A stretch of DNA of 48,471 nucleotides from Ruminococcus sp. GTDB taxonomy: Bacteria > Bacillota > Clostridia > Oscillospirales > Ruminococcaceae. The stretch spans positions 1 through 48,471 of the forward strand of contig JAAVHI010000011.1 in assembly GCA_014799785.1 (NCBI GenBank), in the 5' to 3' direction. The notes below the pieces were generated by a model. That model ran no database searches and was not told the origin of the DNA. It worked only from the letters and a program-made list of their open reading frames with translations. The translations under genes were made by a program, and so were the position numbers. Below are positions 17,624 through 26,114 of the stretch, in pieces (positions within the stretch are counted from its first letter, which is position 1; every line of letters starts with the position of its first letter).

Positions 17624-18067
17624 ATGAATGAATTTCTGGAATGGCTGAAAGAGAACAAGATCAGCATTAACGGTAAATATAAAGGAAAACGGTGGGGTTC
17701 GGTCAATAAATCGGAAAACGGTGACTGGCATATTCGTATATGCGTTCAATATGACGAATACTTAGAACCCGTTTTAGCGAATGAATCCGCTGCAATGCAG
17801 GAACTGGTCAAAATGCGTACAGGATATGAAGGATGCGGAAGGTGTATAGACGGTAAATGCGCTTTTACCGGTTTTGATCTGGTAAATCCGACCGAAGAGC
17901 AAATTGAGTTAGCGAAAAGGTTAATAAAATTCAGGATCAATGCTATTAAAGACGGACGGATCCCCAAGTGCAGTTATATAAAAATATCTAAACAAGGTGA
18001 AGCGATCGAACCATGTGCTGTATGTAAAGTATGCGATCCCAAATGCAAAGCTATGAAAAAATATTAA
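17624..18067 (+). CDS. hypothetical Cys-rich protein
   Basis: A 147-residue soluble protein. I do not recognise the family. It has two cysteine clusters: CGRCIDGKC near residues 71-79 and CAVCKVCDPKC near 131-141, suggesting metal binding. The N-terminal half (WLKENKISINGKYKGKRWG) is basic and the middle is helical (PTEEQIELAKRLIKFR). The ribosome site is weak (AAGGTG 11 bases upstream). It stands alone after the tRNA and before a terminator. Confidence 0.65.
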   Translation: MNEFLEWLKENKISINGKYKGKRWGSVNKSENGDWHIRICVQYDEYLEPVLANESAAMQELVKMRTGYEGCGRCIDGKCAFTGFDLVNPTEEQIELAKRLIKFRINAIKDGRIPKCSYIKISKQGEAIEPCAVCKVCDPKCKAMKKY

Positions 18068-18138
18068 TATGAGCATACGTTAAATTCCTGCAAGTAAATT
18101 AAAATCTTTTTCGCAGTTATTAAACATCGAATCCGGAC

Positions 18139-18174
18139 TCACCCGCGCAGTAAAATGCGAGGGTGATTTTGTTT
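18139..18174 (+). terminator. terminator of the Cys-rich gene
   Basis: TCACCC-GCGCA/TGCG-A-GGGTGA stem followed by TTTTGTTT. Confidence 0.7.
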
Positions 18175-18432
18175 ATCAAATCCCATTAGGGCAGGCAGCT
18201 ATATAGAAGTTTTTCAAAATATCGTCAAACAGACAAATACAGCGTGACATAAAAATTGATGTCGTGCTAATATAATTGATACAACATAAATTTTATTTGC
18301 CTTTCTACAGGCGAATAAAATCAAACAAATAAAAAATCAAATCAGGCAGTCGCTGTCAACTTCGAGCAGCGGCTTTATTTTATGTATAATATATATACAA
18401 ATGATTAAATTATTTGAATTCACAAAAGACTA
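18175..18432. other. spacer with two further hairpins
   Basis: No gene. ATTTTATTTGCC/GGCGAATAAAAT pairs near 18291-18322, and AGTCGCTG/CAGCGGCT followed by TTATTTT near 18347-18381 looks like another terminator. No RNA family recognised. Confidence 0.4.
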
Positions 18433-18461
18433 TTGACATTCAAAGCTATTTTGTTTATAAT
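18433..18461 (+). promoter_or_regulatory. consensus promoter of the TetR-ABC operon
   Basis: TTGACA (18433-18438), 17-base spacer, TATAAT (18456-18461), 46 bases before the TetR start. Confidence 0.85.
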
Positions 18462-18507
18462 TAAAACAGATGTTGCAAAACGTATGATTTAAAAAGGAGA
18501 TGTAAAA

Positions 18508-19077
18508 GTGCCGCCGAAAGCAAAATTTACAAAGGAAGAAATTACCAAAGTCGCCTTGGAGATAGTCAGAAACGAGGGCTTTCCCGCACTGACCGCAAGA
18601 GCATTGGGGGCAAAGCTGGGAAGCTCCGCAAGACCGATATTTACGGTATTTCAAAGCATGGAGGAAGTCCAGCAAGCCGTTACTGACGCGGCAAAAGCGT
18701 TGTACAGAGAATACGTTCGGCGGGGGCTTTCGGACACTCCCGCATTTAAGGGTGTGGGAACGCAGTATATTCTTTTTTCCATAAATGAACCTAAGCTTTT
18801 TCAGCTTTTGTTTATGGGGGAGCATACCGACGTCCCCGAATTGTCGGCGGTGCTTCCTGTCATTGAAGAAAACTATGAGGAGATACTTTCGTCCGTAAAG
18901 GGCGACTATGGCTTGTCCCGTGAAATTGCGGAAAAGCTGTACCGCCACCTTTGGATATACACCCACGGCATTGCCGCCTTGTGTGCAACAAAAACCTGCC
19001 GCTTCACAGGCGAAGAGATAAGCACAATGATGACGGAGGTCTTTATCGGTCTTTTAAAAAGCTTGAATCAAAATTAG
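18508..19077 (+). CDS. TetR/AcrR family repressor
   Basis: This 189-residue protein has an N-terminal TetR helix-turn-helix (about 8-55: KEEITKVALEIVRNEG, then LTARALGAKLGSS as the recognition part) and a C-terminal helical ligand domain. It starts with GTG 18508 after AAAGGAGATG. It precedes an ABC ATPase and an FtsX-like permease by 36 bases and likely represses them together with itself; the ligand would then be the exported compound. The DNA-recognition segment is a little unusual (SARPIFTVFQS where many TetR proteins have a Tyr-rich YYHF). Confidence 0.85.
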   Translation: MPPKAKFTKEEITKVALEIVRNEGFPALTARALGAKLGSSARPIFTVFQSMEEVQQAVTDAAKALYREYVRRGLSDTPAFKGVGTQYILFSINEPKLFQLLFMGEHTDVPELSAVLPVIEENYEEILSSVKGDYGLSREIAEKLYRHLWIYTHGIAALCATKTCRFTGEEISTMMTEVFIGLLKSLNQN

Positions 19078-19113
19078 CTTTGTATAAAAATCAAATTATG
19101 GAGGCTGAAATTT

Positions 19114-19806
19114 ATGATAGAAGCAAAGGAGATAACCAAATTTTACGGCAAGGGAGAAAGCCGCTTTCAGGTGCTGAAAAACATCAGTCTGAAAATCAAG
19201 GACGGCGATTTTACTGTAATTTTAGGCGCGTCTGGTTCGGGGAAATCAACGCTTTTGAACACTCTTTCCTCTCTTGAACGTCCCGACAGCGGCAGTATTT
19301 TTTACGACGAAAGGGACATAACGACCCTTTCGGAAAGCGAGCTTACCAAGCTTCGCAAGGAAAATATCGGATTTATTTTTCAGCAGTACTACCTGTTGCC
19401 AAATATGAATGTTGACAAGAATGTTAAAATGGGCGCAGACCTTGCGGGAAACAAGAATTACAAGTCCGTTATCGAAGCCGTGGGGCTGGGCGGAAAGCTC
19501 CGCAAGTATCCCGGCGAGCTTTCGGGCGGCGAACAGCAGAGGGTTTCGGTGGCAAGAGCTCTTGCTAAAAATCCAAAGGTTTTGTTTCTGGACGAACCAA
19601 CGGGCGCGCTTGACGAGGAAACAGGCAGACAGGTCCTTGACTACATATGCGCTCTGCAAAACGAGTACGGATTTACAATCGTTATGGTAACTCACAATCT
19701 GAATATTGCGGAAATGGCAAACACGGTCATAAAAATGAACAGCGGAAAAATTTCGGAAATTTACTCAAACGAAACGCGAAAGACCGCATACGAGATCGGG
19801 TGGTGA
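19114..19806 (+). CDS. ABC transporter ATPase (LolD/MacB type)
   Basis: A 230-residue ATPase with Walker [11 protein letters not shown]-loop [12 protein letters not shown], signature LSGGEQQR, Walker [13 protein letters not shown] and switch His MVTHN. This is the type that works with FtsX-fold permeases in mechanotransmission, for example against antimicrobial peptides. TTATGGAGG precedes the start. Four bases separate its stop from the permease gene. Confidence 0.92.
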   Translation: MIEAKEITKFYGKGESRFQVLKNISLKIKDGDFTVILGASGSGKSTLLNTLSSLERPDSGSIFYDERDITTLSESELTKLRKENIGFIFQQYYLLPNMNVDKNVKMGADLAGNKNYKSVIEAVGLGGKLRKYPGELSGGEQQRVSVARALAKNPKVLFLDEPTGALDEETGRQVLDYICALQNEYGFTIVMVTHNLNIAEMANTVIKMNSGKISEIYSNETRKTAYEIGW

Positions 19807-19810
19807 GAAA

Positions 19811-20950
19811 ATGCTTATCGGAATAAAGGACATGGCAAAGCTGTTCGCAATAAGTATTGTAACCTGCTGTGCGGTTTTTGTTTGCACATTGTTTTTGAAT
19901 TACAATATTGACATTGTTGGTATAAAGGACGAAATCACCACTCCGCAGGGAATGATAATGTACGACGCGCAGGTTGCGACAGGCAAGGTCGTCGTGGGAG
20001 TTTCGGGGGGCTGTCTTGCCGCAACAACTGTGGTGCTGCTGATTTTTTATGTAAAAAATTATATCGACAGCCACGGAAAAGAGTTGGGTATTTTAAAAGC
20101 GTTAGGGTACTCCGATATAAATGTTGCAAAGCATTTCTGGGTATTCGGAATAAGCGTTTTTATCGGGACGGCTATTGGATATGCCGCCGCTGTAATTTAT
20201 ATGCCGACCTTTTACGACGTCCAGAATGATATGGAGCTTTTCCCGCAAATGCAGCCCGAATTTCATTTCTTTCTTGCATTTTCCCTGATAGCTTTCCCGA
20301 CGGTATTTTTTATGCTTTTGTCTGTACTGTACGCATTTTTCAAGATAAAAAGTCCCGTACTCGGCTTGCTTAAAGAAGCGCAGAATATCAAAATCAAGGC
20401 GGGCAAAGATGACGAAAAGGATTTGCCCTTTTTAACAGACTTAAAAAATAACACTTTAAAAAGCAGAAAAATCCTTGTGTTTTTCGTTGGATTTTCGGCG
20501 TTTTGTTTTTCCGCAATGACGCAGATGTCCATGTCCATGGACGACCTTGCAAGCGAGAATTTTTCGTTTATGATAATTTCAATCGGGCTTATTTTGGCGT
20601 TTATGACCCTGCTGATGTCCCTGACAAGCGTTGTAAAATCAAATACAAAAACTATTGCAATGATGAAGGTTTTCGGGTATTCCCGAAAGGAGTGCAGCAG
20701 CTCCATTCTCGGCGGGTATCGTCCCGTTTCGTATGTGGGATTTGCTATAGGTACAGTATATCAATACCTGCTTCTTAAAATTACGGTGGACGTTTTCTTT
20801 GCCGACTTTGAAAATATGCCCGAATTTAGTTTTAATTTTAAAGCGCTGGCTGTTTCTGTTGTGACATTTATTGCAGCCTATGAGATAATAATTTATTTCT
20901 ATTCAAGAAAAATAAACGGGCAGTCCGTTAAAAGCATTATGCTGGAATAA
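19811..20950 (+). CDS. FtsX-like ABC permease
   Basis: The 379-residue membrane protein has two FtsX-type units: helices around 15-30, 60-80, 110-130 and 150-175, a cytosolic linker about 180-220, then helices near 225-245, 255-275, 305-325 and 350-370. It carries the typical GKELGILKALGYS and TIAMMKVFGYSRKE coupling helices that follow a membrane segment. There is no large extracellular domain and it is about half the length of BceB/YxdM-type permeases, so it may work as a dimer or be a shortened form. It forms an operon with the TetR and ATPase genes. Confidence 0.85.
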   Translation: MLIGIKDMAKLFAISIVTCCAVFVCTLFLNYNIDIVGIKDEITTPQGMIMYDAQVATGKVVVGVSGGCLAATTVVLLIFYVKNYIDSHGKELGILKALGYSDINVAKHFWVFGISVFIGTAIGYAAAVIYMPTFYDVQNDMELFPQMQPEFHFFLAFSLIAFPTVFFMLLSVLYAFFKIKSPVLGLLKEAQNIKIKAGKDDEKDLPFLTDLKNNTLKSRKILVFFVGFSAFCFSAMTQMSMSMDDLASENFSFMIISIGLILAFMTLLMSLTSVVKSNTKTIAMMKVFGYSRKECSSSILGGYRPVSYVGFAIGTVYQYLLLKITVDVFFADFENMPEFSFNFKALAVSVVTFIAAYEIIIYFYSRKINGQSVKSIMLE

Positions 20951-20998
20951 GACAGGTTTGCAGCTTTATAAGTACTTATTGCGATATCTTACATATAA

Positions 20999-21314
20999 GC
21001 TGCACCGCTCCGCCGTGCATTGACATATGCTGAAGAGTACTTGAAACGCGGCACGGAATATTTATTTATCATACTTATGTTTATCGGTATAGTCATTTTT
21101 TGACCGGAGCGCTCAGATACAGTTTATAGGCGAGGGCAAGGAGCTTTTCTATATAAGCGGTCTTTATGAAATAGAATCCGCTCCGAAGATCTGGACTGAG
21201 ACTTTCGGAAATCCCGAGGACGTTACAAGGCTTATGAAGTGCGTTATAGCGTCCTATAATGATGAAAATGCTATCGCTATCAATAATGAAAAGAGAAAAG
21301 CAGATTACGGCTGA
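20999..21314 (+). pseudogene. frameshifted gene relic, unknown family
   Basis: Two reading frames join across a T6 run at 21095-21100. The upstream piece reads EEYLKRGTEYLFIILMFIG and ends at that run; the downstream piece (21093-21314) reads QIQFIGEGKELFYISGLYE and continues to a normal TGA, but has no start. Removing one T would fuse them into a protein of about 100 residues with one membrane helix followed by a soluble C-terminal domain. I do not recognise the family. Confidence 0.5.
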
Positions 21315-21440
21315 TCTGACGAAATGATTGAAATGAAAGAGAAAGTAAACCGCCTTACATTAGAAAATCCCGTCAGAGATATGTACAACAGCCCGAACAC
21401 TGTTGTATTTTTTTATGCCGTGTCATACCTTTTAGTAATT
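21315..21440. other. spacer between relic and MATE gene
   Basis: No supported gene; an open frame crossing it into the MATE gene on the other strand is a shadow. Confidence 0.4.
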
Positions 21441-22784
21441 TTAAATAGCCCGAAAGCTTTTCCATTTGCCGCTAAGCCAGCGTATGCTGAAAACAATTGC
21501 CCTGAAAAGCCAGTCGCATACCATTGCAAACCATACGCCAAGCGCGCCGAAGCCTAACCAGTTCGCAAATAAATACGCCGCCCCGATACGGAATACCCAC
21601 ATTGAAATAATGGATATCACCATTGCAAATTTAACGTCTCCCGCCGCCCGCATTGAAGAGGGAAGCACAAACGTAAGCGACCATATCAGAACCGCGCCGA
21701 CAGTATGAACAAGTACCATTTGGCTCGTTAATTCCGCCGTAGCCTGCGATAAATTGTACCATTTCAATATTGTCGGCAGGGTAAACCACATTGCTCCGCA
21801 GAACAAAAACAGCGCCGTGTAGGACATTGTCAGAAGCAGACGGTTGTAATATTTAGCCTGATCTATGTCCCCCGCCCCGATACATCTTGCAATTACCGTG
21901 GTAGCCGCAAGCTGCATTGCAGACCCCGGTATTACCTGAATACTCGCTATCGTCTGACAGACGGTGTTTGCGGTAATAGCGGAAGTCCCGAAGCTTGTTA
22001 CAAGACTTACAAGAATTATTTTTCCCGCTTGGAACAGTCCGTTTTCCACACCGTTCGGCACGCCTATAGAAAGAATTTTTTTAATAAGCGCACCATTCGG
22101 TTTGTAGTGAAGCGTTTTTTCAAGATACAGCGTTCTCTTTTTCTGCAATAGCAGACAAATAATAACGACTGCCGCCGCATAGCGGGAAATAACCGTTGCT
22201 ATCGCCGCGCCTGCCGTACCGAGATCTAAAAAATATATAAGAAAAGCATTTCCGCATATGTTAATAAAATTCATCATTGCGGAAAGATACATTGTAATTT
22301 TCGAGTTCCCCATAGTGCGGAAAACCGCCGCTCCCGATTCGTAAACCGACAGGGCGGGTATTGATAATGCCGATATAAGCAGATATATGTTTGCGCTGTC
22401 GTAGACTTCTTGTGTAATCGCGCCGAAAACCACAGTTAGAAGCAGTTGTCTCAAAAGATAAATAAGTCCCGTAATTCCCAAAGATACGAGGCCCGAAAAC
22501 CATACAAGCTGTCCCGAGGTCTCTCGCGCTTCACTCTGTTTTCCCGCGCCGAGATACTGTCCCGCAACTACTGCGCCGCCAGTTCCGAAAGCGGCAAAAA
22601 TATAGATAAGAAGCTGAAACACTGTATCTATCAAAGCTACTCCCGAAACAGCCTCTTCGCCCACGCTAGACACCATTACCGAGTCTATCATTCCCACCAG
22701 AAGCGTAAGAGCAAGCTCTATCATAAGCGGAAATATCAGCTTTGCCAGATCCTTTTTGCTGAATATTTTTTCGGAAACAGACAT
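21441..22784 (-). CDS. MATE family efflux transporter
   Basis: A 447-residue protein with twelve membrane helices in two homologous halves, of the multidrug and toxin extrusion family; it would expel a cationic compound using a Na+ or H+ gradient. N-terminal LIFPLMIELALTLLVGMIDSVMVS and the GTGGAVVAGQYLGAG loop are typical. ATG 22784 has GGAGAG six bases upstream; the ATG two codons earlier is too close to that site. It is the last of a same-strand row with the DUF4405 protein and flavodoxin. Confidence 0.9.
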   Translation of the reverse strand: MSVSEKIFSKKDLAKLIFPLMIELALTLLVGMIDSVMVSSVGEEAVSGVALIDTVFQLLIYIFAAFGTGGAVVAGQYLGAGKQSEARETSGQLVWFSGLVSLGITGLIYLLRQLLLTVVFGAITQEVYDSANIYLLISALSIPALSVYESGAAVFRTMGNSKITMYLSAMMNFINICGNAFLIYFLDLGTAGAAIATVISRYAAAVVIICLLLQKKRTLYLEKTLHYKPNGALIKKILSIGVPNGVENGLFQAGKIILVSLVTSFGTSAITANTVCQTIASIQVIPGSAMQLAATTVIARCIGAGDIDQAKYYNRLLLTMSYTALFLFCGAMWFTLPTILKWYNLSQATAELTSQMVLVHTVGAVLIWSLTFVLPSSMRAAGDVKFAMVISIISMWVFRIGAAYLFANWLGFGALGVWFAMVCDWLFRAIVFSIRWLSGKWKSFRAI

Positions 22785-22832
22785 ATTCATCTCTCCATAA
22801 TAAGTACATAGTCAAGCAGGTAAACTCTGAAT

Positions 22833-23528
22833 TTATTTAACGGATTTTGATTTTTTATCAACCAGCGTTCTTATTCCTTTAGCCGCATAGTAACTGATAA
22901 ATACCCAGAAGCTCATCATTGCAGTATATTCCGCAAAAACAGATACCGCGCTTTGTTCAAAATCAAAAAATACAAACTGATTTTTAAGAAACATATACGA
23001 AAAAATATCCGCATGAACAAAGCAAGTCAAGCCGTATACCGCTATTGCGAGAGCGGCGGCACGTATTATCCATACAGCCGTTTCGGGAAATTTTTTACCC
23101 TTTAATATTTTTTTGAACATTCCAATTATCATTCCCCAGTGAAGTCCGAGGTGTACGCTCATCAGCGCAAAACCCCAGTATGAAGCGGCAAGGTGCATTG
23201 TTCTTGCAGTTGCCATAGGTCCGGTTATGGGCAGCGCCGCAAACACATGGCGGGACATTACAACACCGCTGAAGCCAAGGCAAAGCATTGACCCGAGAAC
23301 GAAGATATTGACAACAGTCTGTATTACCCGCAGCGGTGTGTATTTTCCTTTGAAAAAGCTCCCGTACCATTTGATATTGAGAATATTGTGCAGGATAAAC
23401 AGCGCAAGCATTCCCGTGCCGAACCACTCGTGAAGCTTCTGTCCGGTGATCTGATAAGCCATAAGCAGCAGAAGCAAAACTGTCATAAGAAAATCAATGC
23501 CTATTTTTATTTTCATTTTTGCTTTCAC
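22833..23528 (-). CDS. DUF4405 membrane protein (cytochrome b-like)
   Basis: The 231-residue protein has about six membrane helices. Conserved His pairs lie in helices (LHEWFG, FILHNILN, MHLAASYWGF, VHLGLHWG), a pattern expected for a haem b-binding electron-transfer membrane protein; haem binding is inferred. The start is GTG 23528, nine bases after AAGGAG. It follows a flavodoxin lipoprotein gene by 35 bases, so the two may form an electron-transfer pair at the membrane. Confidence 0.75.
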   Translation of the reverse strand: MKAKMKIKIGIDFLMTVLLLLLMAYQITGQKLHEWFGTGMLALFILHNILNIKWYGSFFKGKYTPLRVIQTVVNIFVLGSMLCLGFSGVVMSRHVFAALPITGPMATARTMHLAASYWGFALMSVHLGLHWGMIIGMFKKILKGKKFPETAVWIIRAAALAIAVYGLTCFVHADIFSYMFLKNQFVFFDFEQSAVSVFAEYTAMMSFWVFISYYAAKGIRTLVDKKSKSVK

Positions 23529-23563
23529 GGGCAGACGCTCCTTTCAAATATTTTTTTATTATA

Positions 23564-24271
23564 TTATTCAATTTCAAGGTCAAGACCGTTTACCCATTCC
23601 ATAACTGTATCTTGGGAATCATCGCCGTTAAGCCGCCTGCCCGAAAGCCATTCCGCGCCGTTTGTAAGCTGTTCAAGATTTGACCCGCTGGAACCTATTC
23701 CGCTGCCGCCGGAAGTGCAGAACGGCACTATAGTTTTGCCCGAAAAATCGTAGCTTTCCATAAAGGTGCTGACAATTCTCGGAGCGTCTCCCCACCATAT
23801 GGGATATCCGATAAAAATAATGTCATACTGCTCCATATTCTCCACAGAACCCGAAATTGCGGGACGTGCGTCAGGGTCGTTCATTTCAATCGTTGTGCGG
23901 CTGTTGTTGTCATGGTAATCAAGGTCTGCGTCGGTATATGGAGTTTCGGGAATTATTTCGTATATATCAGCGCTAAGACCGTTTGCAATACGTTCCGCAA
24001 CGCCCTCCGTGGTATTGGTTGCGGAAAAATACGCCACAAGAACCTTGCTTTCCTGCACCTCTGGAGCAGGCGCTGTTTCCTCTGATTCTGTTTCGGAAGC
24101 CTCGGTTTTATCTGACTCCGTTTCGGTTTCGGACGTGTCCGCATTGTCTGTTAAAACAGCCGCAGAAGTTTCCGCCGCAGATGTCTGTTCGGTTGGACTT
24201 TCGGAATTTCCGCAAGCCGAAAAGCTTGCAAGCATACCTAATGTAATTAAAAAAGCAAATATTTTTTTCAT
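23564..24271 (-). CDS. flavodoxin-fold lipoprotein
   Basis: A 235-residue protein with a lipoprotein signal (MKKIFAFLITLGMLASFSAC), a Ser/Thr/Glu-rich linker to about residue 75, and a flavodoxin domain. The FMN phosphate loop is YFSATNTTEGVAERI, followed by IIFIGYPIWWGDAP and TSGGSGIGSS for the isoalloxazine contacts. It should be an extracellular FMN electron carrier. AGGAGG-like CGGAGG precedes ATG 24271. It is the first gene after a strong promoter with a large dyad and lies downstream of a LysR gene. Confidence 0.88.
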   Translation of the reverse strand: MKKIFAFLITLGMLASFSACGNSESPTEQTSAAETSAAVLTDNADTSETETESDKTEASETESEETAPAPEVQESKVLVAYFSATNTTEGVAERIANGLSADIYEIIPETPYTDADLDYHDNNSRTTIEMNDPDARPAISGSVENMEQYDIIFIGYPIWWGDAPRIVSTFMESYDFSGKTIVPFCTSGGSGIGSSGSNLEQLTNGAEWLSGRRLNGDDSQDTVMEWVNGLDLEIE

Positions 24272-24328
24272 AGTTGATACCTCCGTTTTTATGCCGCTTG
24301 AATTTATTATGTTTTTAATAAAAAATGC

Positions 24329-24364
24329 AAGTGTAATCGGAAAATAGTTTTTCCAATTACACTT
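24329..24364 (-). promoter_or_regulatory. 16-bp-arm dyad at the flavodoxin transcription start
   Basis: AAGTGTAAT-GGAAAA and its near-perfect complement face each other around a 4-nt loop, with one mismatch per arm. It begins two bases past the -10 box, so it covers the first transcribed bases. It could be an operator for the neighbouring LysR protein or an RNA hairpin. Confidence 0.6.
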
Positions 24365-24366
24365 AT

Positions 24367-24395
24367 ATTATAAAACGGATATCGACCAATGTCAA
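24367..24395 (-). promoter_or_regulatory. consensus promoter of the flavodoxin operon
   Basis: Minus strand TTGACA (24395-24390), 17-base spacer, TATAAT (24372-24367). Confidence 0.85.
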
Positions 24396-24415
24396 ATACT
24401 TAATTTTTATACTGT

Positions 24416-25297
24416 TCATATGCCTAAAAAGCATTTAATGTGTTCAATAAATTTTGTAGCTGCCAAGCTGAAAGGCTGACCTCGTTTCCATGCCAGCACG
24501 CTTGTCGCCGTAAGGGACGGAGCAAGAGGTCGGTATGTAACCTTTGACTGATCCCAGAACGGTACAGCTCCCTCAATTACCAAGGAATACGCCAATCCGC
24601 CGGTTACCATAACTGCGCTGTTTGTGCTTAAATTGCTTGTGAAAACAATGTTAAGATCATCGTAATAATTGCCGAACCAGCTTGCAATCTCGCTCTGCAC
24701 ATTCATGCGCCGCGGCAGTATCAGCGGCAGTTCGGACAAGTCTTTTGCAGTCACGGATTTCTTTTCCGCCAGCGGCGAGTCGGGACGCATAAGGACTACC
24801 CATTTTTCTTTCATTTCCAAACGGATAAAATCATATTTTCCCATATCCACAGGCTCAAGCAGCAAGCCTATATCCAAAAGTCCCTTGTCCATTTGCTCTT
24901 TTACAAGGTCGGCAGTTGCCGTAAAAATGTCAAAGGTGACCTGCGGATATTTTTCACGAAATGTTTTTATTAAATTCGGAAGCACCTGTACCGCAGCAAT
25001 TTCTCCGCTGCCGATAGAAATTTTTCCCTCGACCTGTTCCTCCTGCTCGATCAGTTCCTTTTCGGTCTTGTCAACGAGCTGTAATATTTCCTCCGCACGT
25101 CTGCGTAGCAGTATACCCTCGTTTGTCAAGGTGATCCTGCGGCTTCCCCTGTTGAACAGTTTTACGCCGACTTCCTCCTCCATTTGTGATAACTGGCGGG
25201 AAAGGGTCGGCTGCGTAATGTGCAGAACGTCCGCCGCCTTGGTAATGCTTTCTTCTCTCACAACGGTCAAAAAATAACGAAGAACTCTTATTTCCAT
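24416..25297 (-). CDS. LysR-family transcriptional regulator
   Basis: A 293-residue protein: N-terminal winged HTH (about 1-60, EIRVLRYFLTVVREESITKAA then HITQPTLSRQLSQMEEE), a linker helix, and a two-lobe effector domain (about 90-290, GKISIGSGEIAAVQVLPNL). ATG 25297 has AAGGAG at good spacing; the longer reading to 25366 runs over the promoter. The flavodoxin operon directly downstream on the same strand is the most likely target. Flavodoxin-linked LysR proteins are commonly redox or quinone responsive, but the ligand here is unknown. Confidence 0.9.
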   Translation of the reverse strand: MEIRVLRYFLTVVREESITKAADVLHITQPTLSRQLSQMEEEVGVKLFNRGSRRITLTNEGILLRRRAEEILQLVDKTEKELIEQEEQVEGKISIGSGEIAAVQVLPNLIKTFREKYPQVTFDIFTATADLVKEQMDKGLLDIGLLLEPVDMGKYDFIRLEMKEKWVVLMRPDSPLAEKKSVTAKDLSELPLILPRRMNVQSEIASWFGNYYDDLNIVFTSNLSTNSAVMVTGGLAYSLVIEGAVPFWDQSKVTYRPLAPSLTATSVLAWKRGQPFSLAATKFIEHIKCFLGI

Positions 25298-25337
25298 AAT
25301 ACAGCTCCTTTTTGCAAATTCCATAGTTATTTTGTAT

Positions 25338-25366
25338 ATTATATCATATTTATGCTTTTTAGGCAA
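25338..25366 (-). promoter_or_regulatory. promoter of the LysR gene
   Basis: Minus strand TTGCCT (25366-25361), 17-base spacer, TATAAT (25343-25338). Confidence 0.7.
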
Positions 25367-25665
25367 GTGTATTATTAAAGACTATACAAGCGTTTTAAAA
25401 AATTGAAGAAGCGTATCGGCTTTATTCTTTGACAGCAGACGATAAAATAAGAACCTGCTTTTGTTGCAGGTCGGTGTGATTTGAAAATTGACCGTTTGTT
25501 GATCAATTTGAATTTCGTGTGGCGTATTAACGTGGATTAAGAGCTGGAGTTGGTATAAACTGTTCTTATAACTAATTGCAATTGTTATGCCAACACAAAT
25601 TGAGGCAATGAATAGGTTAAATCTCACTTGCGTATATCATAATTATACGTAGGTTGTGATGTGAA
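25367..25665. other. intergenic region before the XRE gene
   Basis: No gene is supported. An ACCTGC/GCAGGT hairpin lies near 25451-25471. A minus-strand open frame (25627-25382) has no ribosome site and no recognised domain; it might be a relic. Confidence 0.35.
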
Positions 25666-25974
25666 ATGATCGATGCGGATTTTATTTCAGACAGAATTGC
25701 AAAGCTGAGAACGGAGAAAAATATCTCCGCAAGAGATATGAGCCTAAGTTTAGGTCAAAGTCAAAGCTATATCAACAACATCGAAAACAAGAAAGCTTTG
25801 CCCTCTGTGCAGATGTTTCTTTATATCTGTGAGTTTCTCGGTGTTGAGCTAAAAGACCTTTTTGAGGAAGGTGTTGCAAGTCCAAGCACATTAAATGAAG
25901 ATATTGCGGAATTAAAGTCACTTTCTCCGAAACAGTTTGATTTACTGACAGCGCTTGCAAAAGAAATGAAATAA
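25666..25974 (+). CDS. XRE-type HTH regulator next to type I R-M genes
   Basis: The 102-residue protein has an XRE helix-turn-helix (about 6-62: IAKLRTEKNISARDMSLSLG, QSYINNIENKKALPSVQ) and a short C-terminal helix pair (SPKQFDLLTALAKEMK). Its ribosome site is weak. A terminator separates it from hsdM 140 bases further on, which has its own promoter. A controller role for the restriction operon is possible but unproven. Confidence 0.8.
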   Translation: MIDADFISDRIAKLRTEKNISARDMSLSLGQSQSYINNIENKKALPSVQMFLYICEFLGVELKDLFEEGVASPSTLNEDIAELKSLSPKQFDLLTALAKEMK

Positions 25975-26002
25975 GGCGGTTCTGTATGGAGCCGCCTTTT
26001 CT
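25974..26002 (+). terminator. terminator of the XRE gene
   Basis: AGGCGG/CCGCCT stem with TTTTCTTT directly after the stop codon. Confidence 0.75.
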
Positions 26003-26038
26003 TTATGCTTAAAAACGCAGAAAAATTGTGTCTGATAA

Positions 26039-26067
26039 TTGACTAATTATGCAAATTATGGTACAAT
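26039..26067 (+). promoter_or_regulatory. promoter of the hsd operon
   Basis: TTGACT (26039-26044), 17-base spacer, TACAAT (26062-26067), 47 bases before hsdM. Confidence 0.75.
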
Positions 26068-26114
26068 AAAACAGATACTACCTTGCAGTTTGCGGGATAC
26101 ACGGAGGTTGCAAA

